NCBI GenBank assembly: GCA_038521865.1
Contig: JBCBKO010000001.1
Location: forward strand, 868,001 to 932,000
Reading direction: 5' to 3'
Origin: CALBPI01 sp038521865
GTDB lineage: Bacteria > Pseudomonadota > Gammaproteobacteria > Steroidobacterales > Woeseiaceae
Length of the DNA stretch: 64,000 nt
In this document: one piece after another, positions 42,638-51,960 of the stretch
How positions within the stretch are numbered: the stretch's first letter is position 1
Layout of the letters: each line of letters opens with the position of its first letter
Made by a program: the position numbers and the translations under genes
Notes under the pieces: generated by a model
Databases searched by the model: none
What the model was told of the DNA's origin: nothing
The model's input: only the letters and a program-made list of their open reading frames with translations

Positions 42638-43527
42638 TCTCAAGACTCCTCATTGCAACCGCAGGATGGCTTTTGTCCACTGCGGCGTTCGCGCAGTCCA
42701 TGCAAGTACCGAGCAGCAGTGCCAACGGCGAGGGGTTGCCCCTTTGGGAAGTTGGCGTTGGGGTGGGTGGTGCGTGGACACCCGATTATCCCGGCGCAAC
42801 GTCGCAGACGGCACGCGGATTGCCCCTCCCTGTCGTCATCTATCGCGGAAATTTCCTACGTATTGGTGACGGTAATGTTGCTTCAGGCCAGCTATTCCAG
42901 AACGACAAAGTCGATTTCGGAATCAGCCTGAACGGCTCTTTCGATGCTGAGAGTGATGATGTGGGCGCGCGCGCCGGCATGCCCGATCTTGGCTTCGTGT
43001 TCGAGGTCGGCCCAGAGATTGAGATTCAACTCGCTCAGTTCGCCGAGGGCACACGTCGTATTGAGCTCGAGCTACCCGTCCGCGCTGCATTTTCCTTTGA
43101 TGACGATGGGCTGCGGGACCGAGGATTTGTGTTCAACCCAGAGCTGGAATACGAGCATGAGTTTGCGGATCGACAATTTGAATGGTCGATCAGCGTTTCA
43201 CCCGCGTTCGCGAGCGAGCGCTTGCAATCGTATTTCTTTGATGTCGCCCCGGAATTCGCCACTGCTGACCGGCCAAGCTTCAGCGCCAGCGGTGGTTACC
43301 TGCAGACCCGCCTAGGGCTGGGCTTGCAGTGGCGCGGCGAGGGCCGGTTCGCAGCCATAGGTGTTAGCTACGCCTTCCTGAACGACAGCACCAACGAGGA
43401 TTCCCCGTTGTTCCGACAGGACTACGGCCTAAGTGTCGGTCTCGTCTTTGTACAGCGCCTGTGGCAGAGCAAACGACGCGTCAAAGCGCGTCGAGGACTT
43501 TTTTCGGGTCGCTCTCGGGATCGCTGA
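42634..43527 (+). CDS. MipA/OmpV-family outer-membrane protein
   Basis: 297 residues from GTG 42634, overlapping the TetR stop by four bases (an alternative start at 42499 would lie inside the regulator). The signal peptide ends near AFAQ. The mature protein has GVGVGGAWTPDYPGA, VIYRGNFLRIG and repeated beta strands with aromatic ends, as in the MipA/OmpV barrel. Family members scaffold murein enzymes or act as small porins. Co-transcribed with the regulator, so perhaps involved in uptake of the pathway substrate. It overlaps the 3' end of the convergent crotonase gene by 47 bases. Confidence 0.85.
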   Translation: MISRLLIATAGWLLSTAAFAQSMQVPSSSANGEGLPLWEVGVGVGGAWTPDYPGATSQTARGLPLPVVIYRGNFLRIGDGNVASGQLFQNDKVDFGISLNGSFDAESDDVGARAGMPDLGFVFEVGPEIEIQLAQFAEGTRRIELELPVRAAFSFDDDGLRDRGFVFNPELEYEHEFADRQFEWSISVSPAFASERLQSYFFDVAPEFATADRPSFSASGGYLQTRLGLGLQWRGEGRFAAIGVSYAFLNDSTNEDSPLFRQDYGLSVGLVFVQRLWQSKRRVKARRGLFSGRSRDR

Positions 43528-44311
43528 ACTCGGGCGCACGTTTTTGCAGGTTCGCCATGACCGCTTCCTTCTGATTCGCGCTTTGCAACATCGCCCACTG
43601 AAGATGCGCCTCAATCTTGAGCGCGGTCTCCGGTTCCGCGTCACACGCAGTGTCGATCAGCGTCTTGATCGCCCGTACGGCATCCGGCGAGCGTTCGGTC
43701 AGCGTCTTCGCCAGCGCAAGCGCCGCATCCATCGGCGTATCACACACCTCAGAGACTAGACCGTAATCGGCCGCTGACGGGGCATCGATGATTTCCGAGG
43801 TCCATGAAAGGCGCTTCAACACGTCTCTGCGCACCACGCCGCGAAGGACCGCCGTCATCCCCATGTCCGGGACCAAGCCCCATTTGCTTTCCATGATCGA
43901 AAAGCGCGCATCCGGGGCCGCTAGGCGAATATCGGCACCCGATGCGATCTGGAACCCGCCACCAAAGCAGATGCCTTCCAGTACCGCGATAACCGGAATC
44001 TGCATGGCATGCCACACCCAGACCGGATGTTGGAATCGATTGGCGGGGGTGCCCATCAAGCCTTTGAACGCCTGATCCGGGAAGTCACTCAACGCCGAGC
44101 TACCCATACCCGAGACATCCAGACCGGCAGAGAAGTTGCCGCCTGCCCCGCGAAGAATGACCGCACGCAGGTCTGGTCGCGCCGAAATGTCCGCGCCAGT
44201 CTTGCTGAGTGCATCGAACGTCTCGGGGTCGAGTGCATTCAGTTTTTCCGGTCGGTTTAGTGTGACAACGGCAATACCGTCTTGCTCTTCGATGAGAACG
44301 CGCTCGCTCAT
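43481..44311 (-). CDS. Crotonase-family protein
   Basis: 276 residues. RPEKLNALDPETF, FSAGLDVSGM, GGGFQIASGADIRLAA and FSIMESKWGLVPDMGMTA form the crotonase core. The first oxyanion block has FQIASG rather than CELA, and the second keeps Glu in MESKWG, so it may be an isomerase or dienoyl-CoA isomerase rather than a hydratase. It is divergent from the YceI gene; a short palindrome, GGTAT-T-ATACC, lies at 44335-44345 between them. Confidence 0.8.
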   Translation of the reverse strand: MSERVLIEEQDGIAVVTLNRPEKLNALDPETFDALSKTGADISARPDLRAVILRGAGGNFSAGLDVSGMGSSALSDFPDQAFKGLMGTPANRFQHPVWVWHAMQIPVIAVLEGICFGGGFQIASGADIRLAAPDARFSIMESKWGLVPDMGMTAVLRGVVRRDVLKRLSWTSEIIDAPSAADYGLVSEVCDTPMDAALALAKTLTERSPDAVRAIKTLIDTACDAEPETALKIEAHLQWAMLQSANQKEAVMANLQKRAPEFSDPESDPKKVLDAL

Positions 44312-44334
44312 TGGTTACTCCCCTTAAGTTGGCA

Positions 44335-44345
44335 GGTATTATACC
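44335..44345. promoter_or_regulatory. Short palindrome between crotonase and YceI genes
   Basis: GGTAT-T-ATACC, arms of five bases, in the 75-base divergent gap. It contains a TATTAT/TATACC sequence that could be part of a promoter. Small size makes the assignment weak. Confidence 0.3.
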
Positions 44346-44386
44346 GACATCGGCCTTGGGGCCCCTTTTTCCCGGCGACTCGACCC

Positions 44387-45130
44387 ATGCGAAAAATCGT
44401 AGTGTTCATAATCGCGCTGACCGCGTTGCTTGCGGGCTGCGCGCCGGTAACGCAGTCCACGGCCCCTGGGGTAGAGAGCGCAGATGGTGTGACGCGGGTT
44501 GAACCCGTACAGGAGCCGGCACCAGACGCAGAACGATTCGCCGTGGTTCCGGCCAATAGTCGCGTCACGGTGCTGACCTTTCGCGCGGGCACGATGGCAC
44601 GACTCGGCCACAACCATGCCATCAGCAGCTCCGGACTGACGGGCACAGTTTGGGTTGCACCGAAACTCGAAGAAACAATCGCACGCATTGTGCTGCCAGT
44701 CACCACGCTTGTCGTGGATGATCCCGCTGTGCGTGCTGAGGAAGGGGCGGAGTTCGAAGCACCCGTACCGGAAAAAGATCGGGTCGGCACACGCAACAAC
44801 ATGCTGGGGGCAGACTTTCTCGATGCGGATAACCACGCGTTCATTCGGGTCGCCTGTCGCGATATCCAAATGGATACGGAACCCGCGACAGCGGCATGTG
44901 ACATTACCGTCATCGGTAGGACCGTCGCCTTGCGCATGCCCCTCTCACTACAGCAATCCGAGAACCAACTCCAGGTAACTGGCGAAGTAACCCTGACACA
45001 CGAGCAGCTCGGTTTAACACCCTTTTCAGCGGCGGGCGGCGCGGTAAGAGTGGCCGATGGAATGACGGTGCGTTACGAAATTAATGCACAACGACTATCG
45101 CGTGCGAAGAGCTCCGAAACTGCAGATTGA
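44387..45130 (+). CDS. YceI-domain lipoprotein
   Basis: 247 residues from ATG 44387; the frame is open further upstream, but that would cover the promoter. Signal peptide ends in ALLAGC, a lipobox. The mature part is a YceI-type lipocalin-like beta barrel: SRVTVLTFRAGTMARLGHNHAISS at the start and HEQLGLTPFSAAGGAVRVADG at the end. The family binds isoprenoids or similar lipids and is periplasmic. The loop with FLDADNHAFIRV is typical. Ligand unknown. Confidence 0.88.
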   Translation: MRKIVVFIIALTALLAGCAPVTQSTAPGVESADGVTRVEPVQEPAPDAERFAVVPANSRVTVLTFRAGTMARLGHNHAISSSGLTGTVWVAPKLEETIARIVLPVTTLVVDDPAVRAEEGAEFEAPVPEKDRVGTRNNMLGADFLDADNHAFIRVACRDIQMDTEPATAACDITVIGRTVALRMPLSLQQSENQLQVTGEVTLTHEQLGLTPFSAAGGAVRVADGMTVRYEINAQRLSRAKSSETAD

Positions 45131-45137
45131 TTCGTTC

Positions 45138-45992
45138 CTACACGAGCAGTCTGCAGTAGCCGTGGTCCAACACGGTCACGTTGCGCGAATCGATGCGACA
45201 GCGGAATGAAACATCCTCACCCTCTTGCCACATTAGTGTCGTGATGACCTCCCCGGGAAACACCGGCCCCGTAAACCGCGCATTGAATTCACCGATCAGG
45301 GTGTGATCAAAATCGCAAATCGTTTCCAGGATCGCGCGGCAGGCGAAACCGTAGGTACATAGCCCCTGCAATATCGGTTTCGGGAAGCCCGCCAGTCGCG
45401 CCGCATCTGAGCGTAAGTGCAGCGGATTGTGGTCACCGTTAAAGCGATAGAGAAACGCCTGCTCAGGCCGGGTAGGCGCATGGTGGGTTAGATCCGGTGA
45501 GCGGTCGGGCACCACGTGCAGTGATGGCAATGCATCCTGCGGTCCATCGAAGCCGCCATCCGCGCGTGCGACCAGTGTTGAGCCAAGCGTGAACAACGGC
45601 GAGCCATCGGATGCCCGCCTCGCGTCGACGCGCGTGACAATCATTGCAGGGCGGTTAACCCCTTTGTCGTGGACTCGATCGACGGAGAAATCTGCAAGCA
45701 GGTCTTCTGCCGGTCGCAATGGTCGGTGAAGGCGAAGGTACTGCTCGCCATGCAGCATCTGTTCATACTGCCAACCGTAGTCTTGCTCGAAGACATTGAC
45801 GGTCATAACAGAAGCCATGGTCGGTACAGCGCGTTGTGTCGCACCGGGCAAGAGATACTCCTGCTCCGCACGAACATCCACCTCACGTCCGAATCCAATA
45901 CTAAGCGCGTACAAACAGGACTGGTGAGAACGCCAGCTAAACGGCAGGTCTTTACGGGCAAGCGAACTTAAGCGTTGCGCATCGAGCGCCAT
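45138..45992 (-). CDS. MaoC-like enoyl-CoA hydratase
   Basis: 284 residues from ATG 45992, two bases after the kinase stop. The C-terminal hotdog carries the hydratase-2 motif FNGDHNPLHLRSDAA with catalytic Asp and His. The N-terminal hotdog (EQEYLLPGATQRAVP, YEQMLHGEQYLRLHRPL) lacks it, as in R-specific double-hotdog hydratases. It hydrates trans-2-enoyl-CoA to (R)-3-hydroxyacyl-CoA. In one operon with the phosphotransferase upstream. Confidence 0.88.
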   Translation of the reverse strand: MALDAQRLSSLARKDLPFSWRSHQSCLYALSIGFGREVDVRAEQEYLLPGATQRAVPTMASVMTVNVFEQDYGWQYEQMLHGEQYLRLHRPLRPAEDLLADFSVDRVHDKGVNRPAMIVTRVDARRASDGSPLFTLGSTLVARADGGFDGPQDALPSLHVVPDRSPDLTHHAPTRPEQAFLYRFNGDHNPLHLRSDAARLAGFPKPILQGLCTYGFACRAILETICDFDHTLIGEFNARFTGPVFPGEVITTLMWQEGEDVSFRCRIDSRNVTVLDHGYCRLLV

Positions 45993-45994
45993 GA

Positions 45995-47071
45995 TTAACC
46001 CGCGGCGCCGGCGCGCTGCGCGTAGTGCCATCCAGTCTCAGCCAACGGCCGAACACCGGCAATCGCGTTCGCAGCGTGTGCACTCGCCGCAGTACCATCT
46101 CGTACGCGGCCCGCGATTCCTTGAAGAATGGCGGCGATACGGAAAAAGTTGAACGCTGAATAGAAATCTCGATTCTCGATGCCGTTGCGGCCGGTGCGCT
46201 CGCAGTACGCCTCAACGTACGCTTGTTCTGTCGGTATGCCGAGCTCGGAGACATCTTTGCCAACGAGTCCGCTGGAACCGATACCGATGTCCGGCATCTG
46301 CCACACCATCAAGTGGTAAGTGAAATCGGCGAGCGGATGACCGATGGTTGACAGCTCCCAATCGAGGATCGCCGCCACAGAATTACCGGTCGGGCGGAAC
46401 ACCATGTTATCTAGTCTGTAGTCGCCGTGGACAATACTCTCCGACTGGTCCGAAGGTACGTTGCCCTCCAGCCATGCCATCAGCTTGTTCATAGGCTCGA
46501 TCGTTTCGGTCTCGGAGGCAATGTATTGCTTCGACCAACGAGAAATCTGCCGCTCAAAGTAGTTGCCCGCTTTCCCGTAGTCTTCAAGACCAATCGCCTT
46601 GAAGTCGATCGAGTGAAGACGCGCGATCGTGCGGTTCATCGAATCATAGATTTCCGCTCGTGATTCGGTATCGCATTGGGGTAAGTCCGGTTCCCAATAG
46701 ATCGGTCCGTCAACGCAGTCCATCACGTAAAACATCGTTCCGATGACATCGTCGTCTTCGCACAACAGATGCGGTCTTGCGACCGGAAACCCTGTTTCAT
46801 ACAAAGCGCTGATGACGCGATACTCACGATCAACCGCATGCGCGGACGGCAACAGTTTGCCGGGCGGTTTACGCCGGAGCACATACGAATGTTTCGGTGT
46901 CTCAAGCTTGTAGGTGGGGTTGGACTGCCCGCCCTTGAATTGCGATACCGTCAGCGGACCTTCGAACTCGGAGATGTGATCACCGAGATATTCAAAAAGC
47001 CGGGACTCGTCGATTCGGTGCGCTTCGCGAACCGGACGAGTCCCGCTGTTTTGTTCCTGTCGGTTGCTCAT
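45995..47071 (-). CDS. Phosphotransferase of the APH/ACAD10-11 kinase type
   Basis: 358 residues from ATG 47071, with GAAGGA nine bases upstream. Catalytic loop HGDYRLDNMVF and metal-binding ILDWELST are those of aminoglycoside-phosphotransferase-fold kinases; GGQSNPTYKL is a glycine-rich ATP loop and YVLRRKPPG holds the Lys. This subgroup includes the kinase domains of ACAD10/11 and LvaA, which phosphorylate 4-hydroxyacyl-CoA so that the hydroxyl can be eliminated. Gene context (MaoC, acyl-CoA enzymes) suits that role; antibiotic resistance is unlikely. Confidence 0.85.
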   Translation of the reverse strand: MSNRQEQNSGTRPVREAHRIDESRLFEYLGDHISEFEGPLTVSQFKGGQSNPTYKLETPKHSYVLRRKPPGKLLPSAHAVDREYRVISALYETGFPVARPHLLCEDDDVIGTMFYVMDCVDGPIYWEPDLPQCDTESRAEIYDSMNRTIARLHSIDFKAIGLEDYGKAGNYFERQISRWSKQYIASETETIEPMNKLMAWLEGNVPSDQSESIVHGDYRLDNMVFRPTGNSVAAILDWELSTIGHPLADFTYHLMVWQMPDIGIGSSGLVGKDVSELGIPTEQAYVEAYCERTGRNGIENRDFYSAFNFFRIAAILQGIAGRVRDGTAASAHAANAIAGVRPLAETGWHYAQRAGAAG

Positions 47072-47133
47072 CAAACAACGTCCTTCAATCCCCCACGCTC
47101 GGTAGTTTGCCAATAAGCGACCATTTGCGCAGC

Positions 47134-47168
47134 AAAAAAAAACCGCGTGCGCTTTCGTGCACGCGGTT
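47134..47168 (-). terminator. Rho-independent terminator after the S9 peptidase gene
   Basis: Minus-strand hairpin with ten-base arms (AACCGCGTGC and its complement at 47141-47150 and 47159-47168), an eight-base loop, and a run of nine T downstream, 25 bases after the peptidase stop. Confidence 0.9.
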
Positions 47169-47192
47169 CCAGATCAGGTTTCCCGACCGAAA

Positions 47193-49118
47193 CTAAAGAC
47201 CAGCGTGCAACCGTTCCTTACCAGGACCGTCCGGACCAATCGTCTTGTTCAGAAAATCCAATAATGCGTTGTAGTACTTCACGCGGTTTTCCAGCTTGTA
47301 GAAGCCGTGACCCTCACGCGGAACGAGCATCGAGTCGTACTCGATTTCCGCCTCATCCAATTTCTCCAGGAGATTGTAGTACTGCACCACAGGAACACGT
47401 TGATCCGCCTTGCCGTGTGCTACGTAGAGTGCCGCCTTGATCTTATCGACATGGTTTGCCGGTGATCTTGCTTGCAGGTCTTCTTTATCTCGACCAATTG
47501 CCTGGGTCAGATAGGTTCGACCCGACTCACGGTCAGGAATATCTCCGCGAGTAAGGAAAATCTCAAGATCGTAAACGCCAACAAACGCGAAGCCGCATGC
47601 ATATAAATCCGGCTCTTTGGTCACACCGGCCATCGTGGCAAAACCGCCGTAGCTACCGCCATAGATACAAGTGCGGTTCGGGTCTGCAATTCCCTCCTCA
47701 AACGCCCATAGGGTTGCGTCGGTGACATCGTCCTGCATTTCGAGATACCAGCGCCGATAGCCAGAGCGTTCGAACTGATAACCAAACCCGCCCGAGCCTC
47801 GATAGTTGGGCTGGATTACCGCGTAACCGCGACTGGCGAGCAATTGCGCTTCGAGGTCATAGCCCCACTCATCGCGCGGCCCGTGAGGACCGCCGTGGAT
47901 GAGCATAACCGTGGGGAATGGACCTTCTCCCTCGGGCTTCGTGACGTAGACCTGAAAATCGACGCCATCACGGGCCTTCAACCAGTGCGCCGTCTTCGGC
48001 CGCATTTCTTTACCGTCGATTTCCGGACGTGTATCGAACAAGTAACGCGCCGTAAACGCCTCTGTGTCCAGCAAGAAAAATCGTGGAGGCTGCACGTCGC
48101 TCCATACGCGCACGAGCGCTTGATCGCCCTCTAGCGTGTAATCCTCAATGCGTACTTGGTAATCCGGGAAGGCGCCGTGCAATCGTTTCCACAAGACATG
48201 TCCATCGCTATCCCCCGGCAGATACTGGATTTCAGGCAATCCTGGGAGAAACTCTGCTCCGACGATTGACCCATCTGGTCCGACCAAAAGTTCATTAGCG
48301 GGAACCTTGTCGTGAGAGATCATTGGCGTGTATTCACGGCTCACAGGATCGAACGAACCCATGCCGAAGCTATTCTCATCATTCGTCGCCATCAGGATAT
48401 GACCTGTGTCTTCCTCGAAAGACACAGGGAATACGCCACCTGCGAATGGGCTTTCAAAAGTCTCCCATTCATCATTTTCACTCGCTCTATATGAGTAGTA
48501 CGGCCTGTTGGTGCTCTCGTCCATGCCGGCCGCGAATCGAGCGACATTATCCGCGTCAGCGAGCAAACCACCATTATCGAAGGGCGAGGTCTGCGTCGTG
48601 TTACGGCGGCCATTCACAACGTTAACTCGTTCGAATAAGGCGCCTCTTCCCTGCCCGTACGAGACGATGAGGATGTGGTAGGGATCATCCGGAATCAGAT
48701 CCAGAATCTGATTCATCGCAAAGTATGACCGCCCTGCACCGAGTCGAAACTCATTCTTACCGTTGTAGTCGACAGCGTAGACAATGCCGCCACCAATCGG
48801 TCGGGCGAGAGTGCCATTCCGCTCGGAAGTGGTGAACAAGAGCCTCTCATCGGAAACCCAACGGATTGACGCAATCGATTGCCCTTTAGCCGCTTTCTTC
48901 CGCAGAACCACATCCGGCCGTTTCGGGTTTTCAATGTTCATCACAACCATGGCCGCGTCACCCTTAACGTCGGTGGTAGCAGCGAGATGCTTACCGTCCG
49001 GTGACATCGCGACTACACCGAAACTCGGTAGCTTGACGAAGTCTTTGACAGAGGTTTCAGCGAAAGCAATGGAAGTCGGTAGCAGCGCCACCAAAAGCCA
49101 CGTGGCAAGAGTTCTCAC
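47193..49118 (-). CDS. Exported S9-family prolyl oligopeptidase-like peptidase
   Basis: 641 residues from GTG 49118; AAGGGGA lies just upstream. A longer reading from TTG 49145 is less likely. A signal peptide ends near AFAE. The N-terminal half is a beta-propeller with repeats such as MSPDGKHLAA. The C-terminal alpha/beta hydrolase has nucleophile GGSYGGFATM, Asp in HGKADQRVP and His in REGHGF. It cleaves oligopeptides outside the cytoplasm. Single gene with its own terminator. Confidence 0.9.
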   Translation of the reverse strand: MRTLATWLLVALLPTSIAFAETSVKDFVKLPSFGVVAMSPDGKHLAATTDVKGDAAMVVMNIENPKRPDVVLRKKAAKGQSIASIRWVSDERLLFTTSERNGTLARPIGGGIVYAVDYNGKNEFRLGAGRSYFAMNQILDLIPDDPYHILIVSYGQGRGALFERVNVVNGRRNTTQTSPFDNGGLLADADNVARFAAGMDESTNRPYYSYRASENDEWETFESPFAGGVFPVSFEEDTGHILMATNDENSFGMGSFDPVSREYTPMISHDKVPANELLVGPDGSIVGAEFLPGLPEIQYLPGDSDGHVLWKRLHGAFPDYQVRIEDYTLEGDQALVRVWSDVQPPRFFLLDTEAFTARYLFDTRPEIDGKEMRPKTAHWLKARDGVDFQVYVTKPEGEGPFPTVMLIHGGPHGPRDEWGYDLEAQLLASRGYAVIQPNYRGSGGFGYQFERSGYRRWYLEMQDDVTDATLWAFEEGIADPNRTCIYGGSYGGFATMAGVTKEPDLYACGFAFVGVYDLEIFLTRGDIPDRESGRTYLTQAIGRDKEDLQARSPANHVDKIKAALYVAHGKADQRVPVVQYYNLLEKLDEAEIEYDSMLVPREGHGFYKLENRVKYYNALLDFLNKTIGPDGPGKERLHAGL

Positions 49119-49283
49119 AAGTATTCCCCTTGTTGAAAAACGCAATCAAAACGCACGCTTAAGACGACGCGCAGTATGTATTTCCCAAACATAGCATAGG
49201 CTTATACCCAACCCACAAGCTCTGTCACCCATGATCAGAGGTTGTGCTTTCACAAAGCCTAGACGAGACTGCGCAGACGCGGA

Positions 49284-50942
49284 TTATGTCCGCCACCGAC
49301 GCAGAATTTTCAGTGTTTGCTGAGTAACTACGTTTGTCGAATCGGCCGCCTTCGGACTCGCAACCGCAGGCGCCAGCGCTGAGGCCATTTTTTTCCCTAG
49401 CTCAACGCCCCACTGATCAAAGCTGTTAATGCCCCACACCACCCCTTCGACGAACACCTTGTGCTCGTAAAGTGCGATCAACTGTCCGAGTGTTTTTGGC
49501 GTTAGCGACTTCATCATAATTATGCTGCTGGGATGATTCCCCGGATGGACCTTGTGAGCCGCCAGTTTTCGAACCTCTGTTGATGGCAAACCGCGCGCCT
49601 TAAGTTCAGCGGTTGCCGCCTTCTCGTCGAATCCGTAGGCCATCGCATCGGCCTGCGCAAGGCAGTTGGCGATGGCGAGATCCTGCTGAGCTTGTGATGC
49701 TCCGGATGAGCGCGCCGGCAGAATGAAATCGGCCGAAAACTCGCGAGTACCTTGATGCAGCAGTTGATAGAACGAATGCTGAGCGTTGGAGCCCGGTTCT
49801 CCCCAGATAACCGTACCGGTTTCACACCGTACCCGCTTGCCGTCGCGTCGTGTCGACTTGCCGTTGCTCTCCATCTGCAACTGCTGCAGGTAAGCAGGCA
49901 GACGATGGAGTCGATTGTCATATGGCAACACCGCGTGGGTGGTCGCACCGAGAAAGTTGTTGTTCCAGACCGCCAACATCGCGAGCAATACTGGTAAATT
50001 TTGATCTAGCGGCGCCTGTTCAAAGTGTCGGTCCATCGCACGCGCACCGCTCAAGAGCTCCCGAAAAGCCCCTGACCCAACTGCAAGGGCGATCGAGAGT
50101 CCGACGGCGGACCAAAGCGAGTACCGGCCCCCGACCCAGTCCCAGAAACCGAATCGGCGCTCATGATCGATATCGAAAGCATCCATGGCCGGGTGGTTGG
50201 TTGATGCCGCGGCAAAGTGTTTGGCAACTGCAGACTTACCGAGCGTTGACGCGATCCATTCGCGTGCCGCGGCGGCATTCGTCATGGTTTCGAGTGTCGT
50301 GAACGTCTTTGAGCAAATGACGATCAATGTCGTCTCCGGATCAAGACGCCGCTGTAGATCGGCTAGCTGCGTACCATCAACATTGGAAACCGCGTGCAGG
50401 CGTAATCCCGTGCCAGCATGTGACAGCGCCTCAGCGGCCATCACGATGCCGAGGTCCGAGCCACCGATCCCGATGTTCACGACGTCGGTGAACCGTTTGC
50501 CGGAACTGCCGAGTAAATCGCCGTTATGCACCTGGTCGACAAAACGCAACATACGTCGTAGAACCGACTGCACCTCTCTCGAAACTTCCGACAAATCGTG
50601 AGTCGAGGGCAGTCTTCCAGCACGCAAAAGGGTGTGCAGTACGGCACGACCCTCGGTGTTGTTGATCGGCGCGCCCGCGAGCATTTCATCGCGTCGCTCA
50701 GCGACTTCGCATTGGCGCGCGAGCATGACGAGCTGCTTCAACGTTGAGGTACGCGCCAGCTGTCGCGAGAAGTCGAGGACGAGGTCTGCACCTTTTACGC
50801 TGCATCGATCAAAGCGTTGCTTGTCACGTGCCACGACTTTCTCGAGGCCGAGCTTTCGCACGGCTTTCGCTTCATCTTTGAGTCTGCGCCAGGCCGGGAG
50901 ATCGGTTGGGTATCGAGCACTCATCGGTGTGCGTGTCGTCAT
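49284..50942 (-). CDS. pgi: Glucose-6-phosphate isomerase
   Basis: 552 residues, normal for Pgi, from ATG 50942 in an ATGA overlap with the epimerase stop. Both PGI signatures are present: DWVGGRYSLWSAVG and FDQWGVELGKKMASALAP. NIGIGGSDLGIVMA and HKVHPGNHPSS contain substrate-binding and catalytic residues. It interconverts glucose-6-phosphate and fructose-6-phosphate, feeding sugar-nucleotide synthesis upstream in the same operon. Confidence 0.96.
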   Translation of the reverse strand: MTTRTPMSARYPTDLPAWRRLKDEAKAVRKLGLEKVVARDKQRFDRCSVKGADLVLDFSRQLARTSTLKQLVMLARQCEVAERRDEMLAGAPINNTEGRAVLHTLLRAGRLPSTHDLSEVSREVQSVLRRMLRFVDQVHNGDLLGSSGKRFTDVVNIGIGGSDLGIVMAAEALSHAGTGLRLHAVSNVDGTQLADLQRRLDPETTLIVICSKTFTTLETMTNAAAAREWIASTLGKSAVAKHFAAASTNHPAMDAFDIDHERRFGFWDWVGGRYSLWSAVGLSIALAVGSGAFRELLSGARAMDRHFEQAPLDQNLPVLLAMLAVWNNNFLGATTHAVLPYDNRLHRLPAYLQQLQMESNGKSTRRDGKRVRCETGTVIWGEPGSNAQHSFYQLLHQGTREFSADFILPARSSGASQAQQDLAIANCLAQADAMAYGFDEKAATAELKARGLPSTEVRKLAAHKVHPGNHPSSIIMMKSLTPKTLGQLIALYEHKVFVEGVVWGINSFDQWGVELGKKMASALAPAVASPKAADSTNVVTQQTLKILRRWRT

Positions 50943-51946
50943 ACCTTGTAGTACTCCCGATACCAATCGACGAAGTTGCGGATACCCACCTCGACGGGTG
51001 TCGCTGGCTTGTAATCGACATCCGCGACCAAGTCCTCAACATTAGCGTAAGTGTCGGGTACATCCCCGGGCTGCAGCGGCAGCAGGTTTTTCTCCGCCTT
51101 CTTGCCGACGCACTCCTCGATGACTTCTATGTAGCGCAGTAATTCGACTGGCTCATTGTTACCGATGTTGTAGATACGGTACGGCGCTTTGCTCGTACCG
51201 GGATCCGGAGCCATAGGGTCCCAGCCCGCATTCGGCTCGGCCACATTATCCATCGTGCGGATGACACCCTCGACAATGTCATCAACATAGGTGAAGTCGC
51301 GACGATGTTTGCCGTAATTGAAAACATCGATGGGCTTACCTTCGATAATGTTCTTCGTGAACAGGAACAGCGCCATGTCCGGGCGGCCGTAAGGGCCGTA
51401 GACGGTAAAGAACCTGAGCCCCGTTGTCGGCATCTCGTAGAGATTGGAATACGAATGCGCCATGAGCTCGTTGGCTTTCTTGGTCGCACCGTACAACGCC
51501 AATGGGTGATCAACGTTGTCATGAATGGAGAACGGCATCTTGGCGTTGGCACCATAAACACTGCTCGACGAGGCATACACCAAGTGCTCAACCTCGTGGT
51601 GGCGACACCCTTCCAATACGTGGAGCGTCCCCACGATATTGCTCTCAATGTAGGTATGCGGGTTCTCAATCGAGTAGCGCACACCCGCTTGCGCGGCCAG
51701 ATGAACGACACGCTGGATATCGTAGTCGCGAAACACGCGCTCCACGCCTTCCCGGTCCTCCAACGCGACACGCTCCAGTGTAAACCGGTCGTAGTCAGCG
51801 AGCAGCTTGAGGCGTGCCTCTTTTAGCGATGGGTCGTAGTAATCGTTAACACAGTCGAGACCGATCACGGTGTCGCCGCGCTCGAGCAGGTAACGGGAGG
51901 TAAAAAAACCAATAAAGCCGGCAGCACCGGTCACCAGGACGTTCAT
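50939..51946 (-). CDS. NAD-dependent sugar-nucleotide epimerase (UDP-glucuronate 4-epimerase type)
   Basis: 335 residues, extended SDR. NAD motif TGAAGFIGF at 7-15, catalytic YGATK at about 151-155 and GLRFFTVYGPYGRPDMA are as in CapI/LpsL enzymes; NDYYDPSLKEARL after the second strand is the UDP-glucuronate 4-epimerase form. It probably turns the uronic acid sugar nucleotide to its 4-epimer. Next to a sugar-nucleotide dehydrogenase, so both serve a capsule or LPS precursor. Confidence 0.88.
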   Translation of the reverse strand: MNVLVTGAAGFIGFFTSRYLLERGDTVIGLDCVNDYYDPSLKEARLKLLADYDRFTLERVALEDREGVERVFRDYDIQRVVHLAAQAGVRYSIENPHTYIESNIVGTLHVLEGCRHHEVEHLVYASSSSVYGANAKMPFSIHDNVDHPLALYGATKKANELMAHSYSNLYEMPTTGLRFFTVYGPYGRPDMALFLFTKNIIEGKPIDVFNYGKHRRDFTYVDDIVEGVIRTMDNVAEPNAGWDPMAPDPGTSKAPYRIYNIGNNEPVELLRYIEVIEECVGKKAEKNLLPLQPGDVPDTYANVEDLVADVDYKPATPVEVGIRNFVDWYREYYKV

Positions 51947-51960
51947 GGAGCTCTCCGTGC

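Noticed and set aside
45995..47071. Antibiotic-resistance aminoglycoside phosphotransferase
   Set aside because: The fold is shared, but the sequence belongs to the acyl-CoA-associated kinase subgroup and the context is lipid catabolism.
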